NCBI GenBank assembly: GCA_963715565.1
Contig: OY970256.1
Span: 124,001-188,000 of the forward strand
DNA from: JACVRN01 sp963715565
GTDB lineage: Bacteria; Acidobacteriota; Blastocatellia; Pyrinomonadales; Pyrinomonadaceae
Reading direction: 5' to 3'
DNA length: 64,000 nt
A program made the position numbers and the translations under genes. Numbering within the stretch: the stretch's first letter is position 1; every line of letters begins with the position of its first letter. Positions 8,801 through 16,193 of this stretch are shown here, piece after piece. The notes under the pieces are model-generated. The model did no database searches and was not told the DNA's origin. It saw only the letters and a program-made list of their open reading frames with translations.

Positions 8801-10084
8801 CTCTTGAGTTTTGAACAGACCCACCAGATGAATGAGATAAAACGGTATTTCCACAAGAGGCCAAAGGTGTTTCTCACTGATAAGTCTTTCAAAAGAGCTT
8901 GCACGCTCACCTAGCTGATCCTTCAAATATTCGTAGATTTCTCTGTGATTTAAGTTGAGAAGGATGTAGGAGTCGAAATCTTTCAAACTCCCGGATGAGA
9001 GCTTCGTCCCCGTCCTGTAGAAATTTGACCTACAAGACACAACTATATGGACGGCAGGATGCTGCTCGGCAAACAATTCAATTTGGCGTATAGCATTATT
9101 CCTGTTTTGACTCTCTATTTCATCTAAACCGTCGAGCAGTAAGAGCAGGTTCTTATCCGGAATTTCCTTCCAATCTGGAGGAAGTAAATCAGGAATCACT
9201 TGATTGGTGTACTTATTGAGGCGGAGCAAGTAAGGGAATAGCGGATGGTCGCTCTTAGAAAAATAGGCCGCTATTCGTTTTAATTCGGTACTTTTACCCG
9301 CGCCGGCATCACTAAGTAACACCACTCGGTTTTTCTGGACAACTACTGTGAGAGTGTCTTGAGAATTTTGATATGCAAGGAATGAATATTTGACGGAGCC
9401 ATCCTCTTCGGTCGAAGCTACTCTTCTCGGTAGGTAATTAGGAGGAGCTGTGTAATCTTGTTTGGGTACGTTAATTAGCTCGATGGTTTCTGCCGACTCT
9501 AATGACTCAGGCTTTTTTTTTCCTAAACTATCAGAAACATCAAGGAAAACATTTTCGAGAAAATCTCTTACCTTCCTTTCAAAATCCAGTTCAGAATCAA
9601 AGTCGACCACCCAACCGAGGTATTCTTCCTTTAAGCGTTGCTTAAATTTCGTGACCTTCGAAAGTTGTTCCATTTCGGACTCATCCGGCACCCGGCGCAT
9701 TTCGGTCTTAAAGTAAAAGTTGATAAGGGGTGCTTGCTTTTCTTTCCATCTATCGTAGGCAAGCTGAAATTCCTCTTCTGTACCTGACTCGTAGTCCAAG
9801 CCGGTTTGTGAATTCTGTGCGCCTGTAGGTGTTCCAAATCTTTTCCATAAAATGCCGATAAAAACATCATATTCCCCGATCTGTTCATTTATTCTGCCCT
9901 GCGTTCGTGGACCAAAAAGAGGTACTACGGACTGACGCCAGTCGAGAGCGAAGAGACTTACATTGTATCTATTTCTGAATCTCTGATTTATCTCCTCGCA
10001 GACGACTTTAACAAGAGCCTTCTCGGTCTCGACGTCGCTTGGGCAGGAGATAAATACTTTGATTTGTGTAACGTTCGTTGGCAT
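5861..10084 (-). CDS. DUF4062-NACHT NTPase with helical-repeat C-terminus (STAND-type, probable defence protein)
   Basis: The protein has 1407 residues. Residues 5-100 match the DUF4062 pattern (KVFISCPSDVETEK at the start, then YDVFIGILWKRFGTPTG), a TIR-like fold. A NACHT-type NTPase follows, with Walker A SDAGAGKST (258-266) and a hydrophobic Walker B LLLLLDGLDEI (313-323). The last 800 residues are a long run of alpha-helical HEAT/Armadillo-like repeats, typical of ligand-sensing arms. This layout is that of bacterial STAND/NLR-like proteins that sense phage products and kill or arrest the cell. Here the N-terminal DUF4062 domain would be the effector. It heads no visible operon, but lies co-directional with 10169-15397. 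The defence role is inferred from architecture and neighbours. Confidence 0.85.
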   Translation of the reverse strand: MPTNVTQIKVFISCPSDVETEKALVKVVCEEINQRFRNRYNVSLFALDWRQSVVPLFGPRTQGRINEQIGEYDVFIGILWKRFGTPTGAQNSQTGLDYESGTEEEFQLAYDRWKEKQAPLINFYFKTEMRRVPDESEMEQLSKVTKFKQRLKEEYLGWVVDFDSELDFERKVRDFLENVFLDVSDSLGKKKPESLESAETIELINVPKQDYTAPPNYLPRRVASTEEDGSVKYSFLAYQNSQDTLTVVVQKNRVVLLSDAGAGKSTELKRIAAYFSKSDHPLFPYLLRLNKYTNQVIPDLLPPDWKEIPDKNLLLLLDGLDEIESQNRNNAIRQIELFAEQHPAVHIVVSCRSNFYRTGTKLSSGSLKDFDSYILLNLNHREIYEYLKDQLGERASSFERLISEKHLWPLVEIPFYLIHLVGLFKTQEGLPSNKAQIFEQLIHEQIEFDVDKFRTTIDLAEKRLEIISTLENVALAMESLGKNNISTEEYHKIIPDESKRTLLKHCAVWKGPDGTSQHWRFEHNNFQEYLAARILSRQRIEVIKDFIAFPPEYRKIIPSWINTLSFLVSVIKKDDPLYEQIINWIIDSEPEAVVKFEPDKIDSTTRVDLVKQILNYYKERQIPIDRDKFDYSELARFGQSEEIIDFLLTEAENASHFTILVNAIELLGDSEIPFGQRQRATKLLVNTALDFQAGEYPQYNALRALADLRLNSQEIINQLLPALRASESDWVRSGLYYILYNSDYLDENIDVFLEGVRYTKIVIADATPTGTTTRSRLFDEYWHLSKGLERATSPTAIKKILGYFTENPNDLDRYSFGEVIATIAENAAKAYASDPSILEAAADFFAAEHRSNDERRAGAFIHFFDLTNTRLQAFQKFFAERNINSDAFSLLASLADSQCIQYFARQYEERNVTNDDVWTFQYQLNWLNPDLSLGFNKMMNDISGNKFIPQPAPDMKKQREERRVDDLNLLFDKEAFLNEIRLVFEKAPKETLTNEDLYEIRKEQWQSPTLSNLAIQTIGEFVRKKPASLEHIIETINKSDWDFYRAVKVYEKLSNNKELTLTEDQEKILAEWCYANLDKVDFKTALVQKPEGGGTASWLSILLWFYLRKLHLKYPKEVLLDMISFEWIEGHQWAGIEYLEQLLDEADMTKRILENLENGVGPDDVLRNHYNYAKRHSVREAIPFALADIINTERSGWVRETALETVYELSESPITLEQALPEITDEFKWKVVDKLIDKDSGLTHQFLLDILKNGQEAERLIAAQYLIKLQDVEGLSYYADWIERNMEFTEYNSDAFSLRELKTPAAIPLLMKLLNLSYREGLVQSDFHTLNRAVLDTLNRIALQSEDSYKEVRSSITKFIAENISTYKGVNFLYQYIDSLERSFYINKSNQITLSEVIAKIGELTNP

Positions 10085-10168
10085 TTAATTCCAGATGCAT
10101 ACCATTTGAGTATCTAGCCAGTTACTATAAAACGAGAATTACGTATGGCAGCATTATATACATGGACC

Positions 10169-11401
10169 TCAACCTTTGATAAAGGCATTACACAGTTTCA
10201 CAAAAGTGGAGCTTTGTATGTCGAACTTACTTCTTTCATTAATTGTAATAACTGTTTCTTCGATTAACTCCTCACTTGTTGCCCTCTTAATGATAATGTG
10301 TGGCCCATAGTTGATTGCATATTCCTTCTCGCCCCCGCTCTGATATGTGTGAGAAGCCGCTGCGCATATTAATTTAGGAAATTCACGTAAAACTTCAGCA
10401 AGCGAGGACGTGACTTCTTCATAGCTATGAGCAAATAACAGAAGACTCCAATCGGCAGTGATAATGACTATGCCGGGTTTGTCATCTGGTAGCTGATTCT
10501 GTTCTTTGCGTATTATGTTTTTAAGTCTGACCGAATCATAAGGGGTATATGACGGCCCCTGAACGGGTATATCTTTTATACCCCGCTCTTCAGCCCATTT
10601 ATCGGCACGACCCTCCTCAAGAATTGGGGCTATACACATTTCTATTGTGTCTGTATCCACAAATTCACGAAACTCATTATTTGCTCTGGCGGCGTTGATT
10701 AACTCTTGGATGCAGGGTACTAAATCATCTAATTCTTCATCATCTAGAATCCTGTTGATTCGCGCACGGGGGGACAGATCTTCCCTCCACAATGCGCCGG
10801 TGGTTAGTAGGTTGAATATTCGGTGATAAGTACGAGAAGCTTGTTCCTTCAGCTTGCCCCATGTCAGTGCAGAGATTTCAATGAGAATCTCTTCTCCGAC
10901 CTCATCATCGATAAGCATCAAGTCCGGCGTCGTTTGAAACGGCAGTAGTCGCCCGGTAATTCCACGCGGCTTAAGAACGGTTACCTTCGGATCAAAAGAA
11001 GGTCTGAATCCTACATTGAAGAATTTATAAGCCAATTCCAAGACTGATTCTCGCTCGGTAAATTTAGCCTTGTCTTTTATAATTACATTCTTCACATGCT
11101 CCGAAAAACCATTAGCGCTCTGTAGGTTCTTCATCGCTTCGGCGAAACGTATAAGCCATTTCATTTTGCGCGGCCAAGATGCAACACCGGTTATATAGTC
11201 ATACAGTGGGTGGTTTTTATTATGCCGAAAAAATGATTCACCAAGCGCATCCGACATTCTTAAGTATTGAAATGCTTGCTTGGCACGCTCCTTCTGCACA
11301 GCCGTTAACCCGTTCATCGTATCAATATGCTGAATGTGCTTGTCCCAATCCGCCCAATCCTCTTCATTTCTGAAGATCTCATACGTTTTGTTGGTAGTCA
11401 T
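10169..11401 (-). CDS. Unknown protein with PD-(D/E)XK-like core
   Basis: The 410-residue protein is not a family I recognise. Residues 115-131 (ERESVLELAYKFFNVGF) followed by TTPDLMLIDDEVGEEILIEIS (about 157-177) resemble the helix, PD and E-x-K region of PD-(D/E)XK nucleases, with D160 and E175 as candidate catalytic acids. A serine (S177) stands where lysine usually would, so activity is uncertain. There is no signal peptide or membrane segment. It lies 84 bp upstream of the NACHT gene on the same strand and may work with it or with the genes before it. A role in nucleic-acid cleavage is a cautious guess. Confidence 0.55.
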   Translation of the reverse strand: MTTNKTYEIFRNEEDWADWDKHIQHIDTMNGLTAVQKERAKQAFQYLRMSDALGESFFRHNKNHPLYDYITGVASWPRKMKWLIRFAEAMKNLQSANGFSEHVKNVIIKDKAKFTERESVLELAYKFFNVGFRPSFDPKVTVLKPRGITGRLLPFQTTPDLMLIDDEVGEEILIEISALTWGKLKEQASRTYHRIFNLLTTGALWREDLSPRARINRILDDEELDDLVPCIQELINAARANNEFREFVDTDTIEMCIAPILEEGRADKWAEERGIKDIPVQGPSYTPYDSVRLKNIIRKEQNQLPDDKPGIVIITADWSLLLFAHSYEEVTSSLAEVLREFPKLICAAASHTYQSGGEKEYAINYGPHIIIKRATSEELIEETVITINERSKFDIQSSTFVKLCNAFIKG

Positions 11402-11671
11402 AAGATAATTATACAGTGAGGTTATAAGTAAGTATTAATCCATCAGAAAGAGATAGAAAGGATTTCACCCATCAAGTCATGTTAGGCATATCTTGCTCAT
11501 CCACGGCTATCCTCTGGTCCTGCTTCTTCAGTAGATTTCAGAGACCTGTCCAAGGCCGAATTAACCGGTGGCGAGCATGAATTATTCAAGACAAATAAAC
11601 CAAGCGGGATGAAAACCCTGCTAGTGAAGCTTCAGGATGAATGAGTTGTTGGGCACGCCAATCTCTCGACT

Positions 11672-12472
11672 TTATTTATTAGCTAAACCTAAAAAGTAAG
11701 CCAAACCTTCATATAATTCTGTATCTAAGGGTAATGCTGTTTCACCCTTCTCCAGCCGATCAAAACCACGATTTGCCGAAAGGACAATATATAAACCGCT
11801 ATCCGATTTGAAATCCCTATAACGCTCCCTTAAACGAGACAATGAAAAATCTCCACATAAACAGCCCAAAGCTATAATTCGCTTTATACTTTCTGACAAA
11901 TATACTCGCAAATCTTCTATGGAACTAAACAGAGGAATCCCGCCTAAATTATTAATGCTGTGATAATAGAAATCAGGGAATAAGTAAACATACTGCTGTT
12001 TGGTTCTTATACCTCTATGAATTATTGAATCGCGAATTTCTATAAACTTTTCAAAGAAAGCTTTCTCTTGATTCAAGAATTCTAATAGAGGATCATTGTC
12101 TCTGAATATTTTTTCTCTATTATTAAGTAGCGCTGAAAAGCTGTACGAAATCTGCTCTTTCACACCCTTCCCCAAGGAAAGTCTGATTATAATTGTGATG
12201 TCATCCATGAACTGCCGGCAAAAAAAGAAATAGCTTTGGGTATCAATATACAGAGCACTGTCTGACCATCTTCTTTTATTAGGGGTTATAAAATACTCAT
12301 GAAGCCGACTACAGATAATAGACAAACTGAACCAAAACTCGTGCATGTTATCTAATGCAACAAGATCACCGACTATCAACCCCTGTTCTTGAGCCAGCCG
12401 ATTAATGAGATCATCTCTGAAAAAGAATCTTAAATGCCGTCTCGGAGTTAAATAAATATCTGTAAATTCCAT
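11672..12472 (-). CDS. Unknown protein with HEPN-like R-x4-H motif
   Basis: The 266-residue soluble, helix-rich protein contains EIRDSIIHRG at residues 145-154. R147-x4-H152 fits the R-x4-6-H motif of HEPN ribonucleases, and the helices before and after it (WFSLSIICSRLHEYF; FFFCRQFMDDITIIIRLSL) fit a helical bundle. HEPN proteins are common toxins and RNA-cleaving effectors in prokaryotic defence. The rest of the sequence gives no further family. The gap to the next gene downstream (11402-11671) holds only a short open stretch with no credible start. Function is inferred from one motif and from location. Confidence 0.5.
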   Translation of the reverse strand: MEFTDIYLTPRRHLRFFFRDDLINRLAQEQGLIVGDLVALDNMHEFWFSLSIICSRLHEYFITPNKRRWSDSALYIDTQSYFFFCRQFMDDITIIIRLSLGKGVKEQISYSFSALLNNREKIFRDNDPLLEFLNQEKAFFEKFIEIRDSIIHRGIRTKQQYVYLFPDFYYHSINNLGGIPLFSSIEDLRVYLSESIKRIIALGCLCGDFSLSRLRERYRDFKSDSGLYIVLSANRGFDRLEKGETALPLDTELYEGLAYFLGLANK

Positions 12473-12628
12473 AAGCCACTTGGATACCCTATGCCCAGTA
12501 ACTGGATTAACCTACAACGAGCAAGGGGCATTTTAGGGGAGAGAAGAAGATAATAATGAAAGGAATGATATTATGGAAATGAATATAACGCGTAGTAAGC
12601 CTAATGGTTCTATGTAAAAATAGATGGG

Positions 12629-13651
12629 CTAACAATTTTCTGCCGTCCACCTCCACTTTTCAATTTTGACGCTTTCTTTACTCTCCGAACAAATATCTGG
12701 ATGTTCCCTGCATACCTTTTCTGCCAAACTAAAATCATTCGATACAGAATATACTTGGCGATTGCTTCGCATTACCTGTAGCGAATTGAGGCGAATAATA
12801 TCTGCTGGCTGGAGAGAATAACGCTTGCCCTGATTCTTTTCGATATATTGAAAATACTTGTTCTCCAAAATAATCAGCGCACACCTTGGGTTAAGTGGGA
12901 AAACCAACTCAACACCTTCATCCCCTATACTCGGAAAACTTGATTCAATGACTACATCAATTGCCTTACTAAAGGCCGGCCCTTTGCTTGGGTCTGGCTT
13001 GAAACTGTCTCTTTGTTTATGCGCGTGAAGGACTACAGGAGTGTCAGATGTATAGAGAGGTATGCCTGTATCATTTACACCTACAACCCATATACGACCA
13101 TATAGAATTGCTGCGATTTTACATACAAAGTCTGGATCCCACATAAACCCTGCATGTAGCAATGATGCTGCCTTTTCATCATATTTGGCCTTTGCGCGAA
13201 GCTCTGATGCCAATTCCGGTTTTGCCAGTTCAAGTACACTATCCATTGCAGCTTCAAATAGTCTCTCCATAGCTTCTACGATTTGCTGCCGGTAATCGAG
13301 AGTTCTGATTAATTGCACTGCTATACAAAGTGACATCATTCTTCGCTGCTCAAGATTTGCGCTCGACTCCTTGGCAACTTTAATCCCTACTTCTATCACT
13401 TCATTAAACTGGTTCTCTAATGTTTGTAGGGCCTTTTCTTCAAGGTGCGGATCCATATTGAACCCCTGCTTGATAGCATCTAGCGGGATGTCATAGAAGA
13501 AAGACTTGTTAGCAACACTTCTTATACCGATCAATCCAAGGGATTGCCCTAAAACCTTATCGTATACATATACTCTTTTCCTATTTTTGTCTGGGGAAAA
13601 TCTTCTCAGATAAGACTGTGGAACGAAGTGTTGATTCTCGTAGCTTGGCAT
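12629..13651 (-). CDS. DUF4238 family protein
   Basis: The start at 13651 (MPSYENQHFVPQSYLRRFS) is preferred over the longer frame from 13672 because GAGGAA lies about 7 bp upstream. The N-terminal QHFVPQSYLRRF block is the signature of DUF4238, a family common in defence islands and mobile elements and without an established biochemical role. The remainder has the family's helical middle and a LYTSDTPVVLHA segment. The product is about 340 residues, soluble, with no signal peptide. It follows the two-TM protein gene by only 30 bp on the same strand, so the two are probably co-expressed. Confidence 0.75.
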   Translation of the reverse strand: MPSYENQHFVPQSYLRRFSPDKNRKRVYVYDKVLGQSLGLIGIRSVANKSFFYDIPLDAIKQGFNMDPHLEEKALQTLENQFNEVIEVGIKVAKESSANLEQRRMMSLCIAVQLIRTLDYRQQIVEAMERLFEAAMDSVLELAKPELASELRAKAKYDEKAASLLHAGFMWDPDFVCKIAAILYGRIWVVGVNDTGIPLYTSDTPVVLHAHKQRDSFKPDPSKGPAFSKAIDVVIESSFPSIGDEGVELVFPLNPRCALIILENKYFQYIEKNQGKRYSLQPADIIRLNSLQVMRSNRQVYSVSNDFSLAEKVCREHPDICSESKESVKIEKWRWTAENC

Positions 13652-13681
13652 TATTAATTCCTCACAAATCAAATAGGAAGC

Positions 13682-15397
13682 TCATTTTCTTATCCGAGAC
13701 CACAATCCAACTAATAATGATAAAATGCTAACGGTTGCACTAATAAGTGGTAACTGTATATTACTCATTTTATACTCATCTATTCTTCGGTTTAATGGCT
13801 CATCATTTAAGTAAGTTTGCGAAGTTGCCTTTAACTGAATTTTGGCTTTCTCTTCTGCTGTATTTAATTGGATTGGCACAGTGAATACTCCCTTTTCAAT
13901 ATCAAGAGATTGAATTTCACGAAAATCAAGCATTGAAGGAACTTTAATATCTACATTGCGTGAGCCGAGAGCTAAACTTCCTACTGCTCTTGAGAATTTG
14001 ATACTACTAATCGGCCCAAATATATTGAACCCTCTATTTGGTGGAATAGGCGGGTATCGAAAGTTCATAATTAAAGACTTCTTGTAGGGCTTTCCATCCA
14101 TATCAGCATCAATTTCGATTCTTCTATCTACAACATCATTTTCTTTCATTCGGTTATAAACTACATCAAACTCTTCTGATTGCTTTTCAGGGTTAGTAAT
14201 CGAGACAGTTACTTGTCCGTCATCAAGTTGTCCAACTACCATAGTTTTAACGGAAGAGCCTTTTCGCCTTTCCTGATTAGGAAGTGAATTATAGTTCCTT
14301 AAATCTTCTAAATAGGAGTCAACCAGTTCTTTTTCCATCGGATCCACACCTAAGCGGACACTAAATGATGGCTGAGTAACAATGGCTTGTATAACTTTTT
14401 CGCCTTTTTGCAGCGATTGATTAAGTTGGAGAATATCGTCCCTAGCAATGATAACTGCCAATTTATCCTCCGACCAAAATATGACATTCGGTCCTAAAAA
14501 ATCACCTAATGGAACATTAGGAACTGTAACAGTTTCTACGTTGGCTTCTGTATTTTTATATTTTTCTTCAATTACTGCTACGTTGGGGGCATTCAGGTGC
14601 ATACCTTCTCTCTGATATTTGATGACCACTTTTGATTCATCCGTGGGGATCCATGAGCCGAGGGGAGTATCTCCCAACAGGGCAATATTTAAGCCTTGTT
14701 GGGAGACGATCATAAAATAATGGGCATTATCATATTTTTTTGTATTAAGCACTCTATATGTTTGGGGGAATTCATCATTAAGCAAAACTCTTGGGTCAAA
14801 ATTATCAGTTTCAGGCAGCGCAAATGTATAAATAGTGCCTTGCAGTTGAAATGTCGAAGACCGCCAATTTATGTTATCGGGCTCAGCGGCGGTCATCATA
14901 TAACCAGTTAAGGGCTTGCTACCTTCACGATTAATTTGGAGATAGCGAGCCGGGAATGTAATTCCTCGCCAAGCCTCACGCGGTAATTCACTATAACAAC
15001 CGCATAAGGGGCTAATGGCAGAGCTTTGTTTACCGGAATACGTGAATTCAATATCACCCAATCCTGTGAGTTCGGCTCTAATTTCAGTTGGTGTGCTTTT
15101 CATCAAGTAAAGAAAGGTGAGAAAAGAAGTCATGCAAATTATCAGTGCAACCGTGGTTAAAAGATTTTTTTTCTTAAAAGGGAAAATTAAGATTTTGGGG
15201 ATTGCTCCAACTTTATACTTCAAATATTTACGCCGCGAAGAAGCTCTGGTTCCTATATCCTTATCATTCAATTTTTGTTTAGAAGATTCAGGCTCTCTAG
15301 AATTGGTTTGTACTCGATGTGATGTTAGAGCCCTTTGGTAAATGATTTTCTTGTTACGTCTAAATTTGCCGTGATTCCTTTGTTTCTTTTTGGTCAT
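13682..15397 (-). CDS. Unknown two-TM protein with large exposed domain
   Basis: The 571-residue protein has a basic N-terminus, a membrane helix at about 83-103 (TTVALIICMTSFLTFLYLM), roughly 440 residues of beta-rich domain, and a second helix at the very C-terminus (LPLISATVSILSLLVGLWS) before a basic tail. The central part should therefore lie outside the membrane, with both ends in the cytoplasm. I do not recognise the family. It is first of a short leftward run with the DUF4238 gene and may anchor that product at the membrane. Codon use is AT-rich like its neighbours. Confidence 0.6.
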   Translation of the reverse strand: MTKKKQRNHGKFRRNKKIIYQRALTSHRVQTNSREPESSKQKLNDKDIGTRASSRRKYLKYKVGAIPKILIFPFKKKNLLTTVALIICMTSFLTFLYLMKSTPTEIRAELTGLGDIEFTYSGKQSSAISPLCGCYSELPREAWRGITFPARYLQINREGSKPLTGYMMTAAEPDNINWRSSTFQLQGTIYTFALPETDNFDPRVLLNDEFPQTYRVLNTKKYDNAHYFMIVSQQGLNIALLGDTPLGSWIPTDESKVVIKYQREGMHLNAPNVAVIEEKYKNTEANVETVTVPNVPLGDFLGPNVIFWSEDKLAVIIARDDILQLNQSLQKGEKVIQAIVTQPSFSVRLGVDPMEKELVDSYLEDLRNYNSLPNQERRKGSSVKTMVVGQLDDGQVTVSITNPEKQSEEFDVVYNRMKENDVVDRRIEIDADMDGKPYKKSLIMNFRYPPIPPNRGFNIFGPISSIKFSRAVGSLALGSRNVDIKVPSMLDFREIQSLDIEKGVFTVPIQLNTAEEKAKIQLKATSQTYLNDEPLNRRIDEYKMSNIQLPLISATVSILSLLVGLWSRIRK

Positions 15398-15559
15398 TGA
15401 TTTGCCTCAAGCAAACGTATGGATAATTGAGATTATTTAGCTAGTAGAGATTTTAATACTACTCCTCATTTCATCCAATATGTGGCTAGGCCGGTTGGAA
15501 TAGAAGCTGTGAGGGGTCTCAATTCCTTATCAATAGTTCTGTGGTTGATTAGAAAACAG

Positions 15560-15713
15560 TAAGACCGCCGCGAAAGCTTACTATCACGGCGGTCTTACTT
15601 TGCACGGCTCTTTATCCCCAAAATAAAGAGCCGTACAGTCCACGCTTCGCCCTCCAAGCGTGGCGCGCTCGCAGCACAATCTTTTCTCCCACATTCAAGC
15701 GTACCTGCGAGCG
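15560..15713. repeat. Cluster of four inverted repeats in a 425-bp gene-free stretch
   Basis: Between 15398 and 15822 there is no gene. It contains consecutive hairpins: 11-bp arms TAAGACCGCCG (15560-15570/15587-15597), 12-bp arms ACGGCTCTTTAT (15604-15615/15623-15634), 7-bp arms CACGCTT (15641-15647/15656-15662), and 9-bp arms CGCTCGCAG (15666-15674/15705-15713). They lie downstream of the 15823-16161 gene, and one or two may act as terminators, though no strong T-run follows. A remnant of a recombination site is another possibility. Confidence 0.6.
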
Positions 15714-15822
15714 GTTTGCTTACACTACATAGACTTTCAATCCGGAAGTTCTAATCTTAAGGCCAGAGTTCCGCAATAAGAGCTTTCAGATAAAGAAAGA
15801 TGTGCGATAAGAAATCTGTTGT

Positions 15823-16161
15823 TTACTGACGCCTGAATTCTATCTTCCCTAGCATCGTTTGAGTAGATAATCGATCCGTAGAGGCGTCATAGATTATAGT
15901 GGGACGCCCGAATCCACTCTCAAGCCGAATCACTCCGTCTTTGTATGTAGCAGGAGTCTTACTGTTGAGGCCGGAGATTCTTGTATTTATCTCTTCTACT
16001 ATCAAGGTATCACCTTGTTGCATGATGATTAGCTGATGGGCAGAGTTATTAACTTCAATCCACTTGCCGATAACAGGATTTTTACTGCGCGCGCAGGATA
16101 CCGTTAGGAGCATCAAAAAGGTGAGCATTAAAGCGGAGATGAGCGAATTATATTTAGTCAT
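15823..16161 (-). CDS. Small lipoprotein of unknown function
   Basis: Translation most likely starts at 16161 (MTKYNSLISALMLTFLMLL), giving 112 residues. The N-terminus is a lipoprotein signal peptide with a lipobox ending LLTVSC, so the mature protein starts at that cysteine and is membrane-anchored. The remaining 85 residues look like a small beta-barrel (VIGKWIEVNN..LIIMQQGDTLIVEE), as in lipocalin-like stability domains. It follows the large secreted protein by about 30 bp on the same strand and is probably co-transcribed with it. Confidence 0.7.
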   Translation of the reverse strand: MTKYNSLISALMLTFLMLLTVSCARSKNPVIGKWIEVNNSAHQLIIMQQGDTLIVEEINTRISGLNSKTPATYKDGVIRLESGFGRPTIIYDASTDRLSTQTMLGKIEFRRQ

Positions 16162-16193
16162 ATCTCTATTCCTTGTTAGTTGAACAGACGTTG

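Noticed and set aside
11402..11671. Short open stretch ending ...LLVKLQDE before 11640
   Set aside because: About 50 codons after an in-frame stop with no credible start or ribosome site; may be a gene remnant, but cannot be supported.
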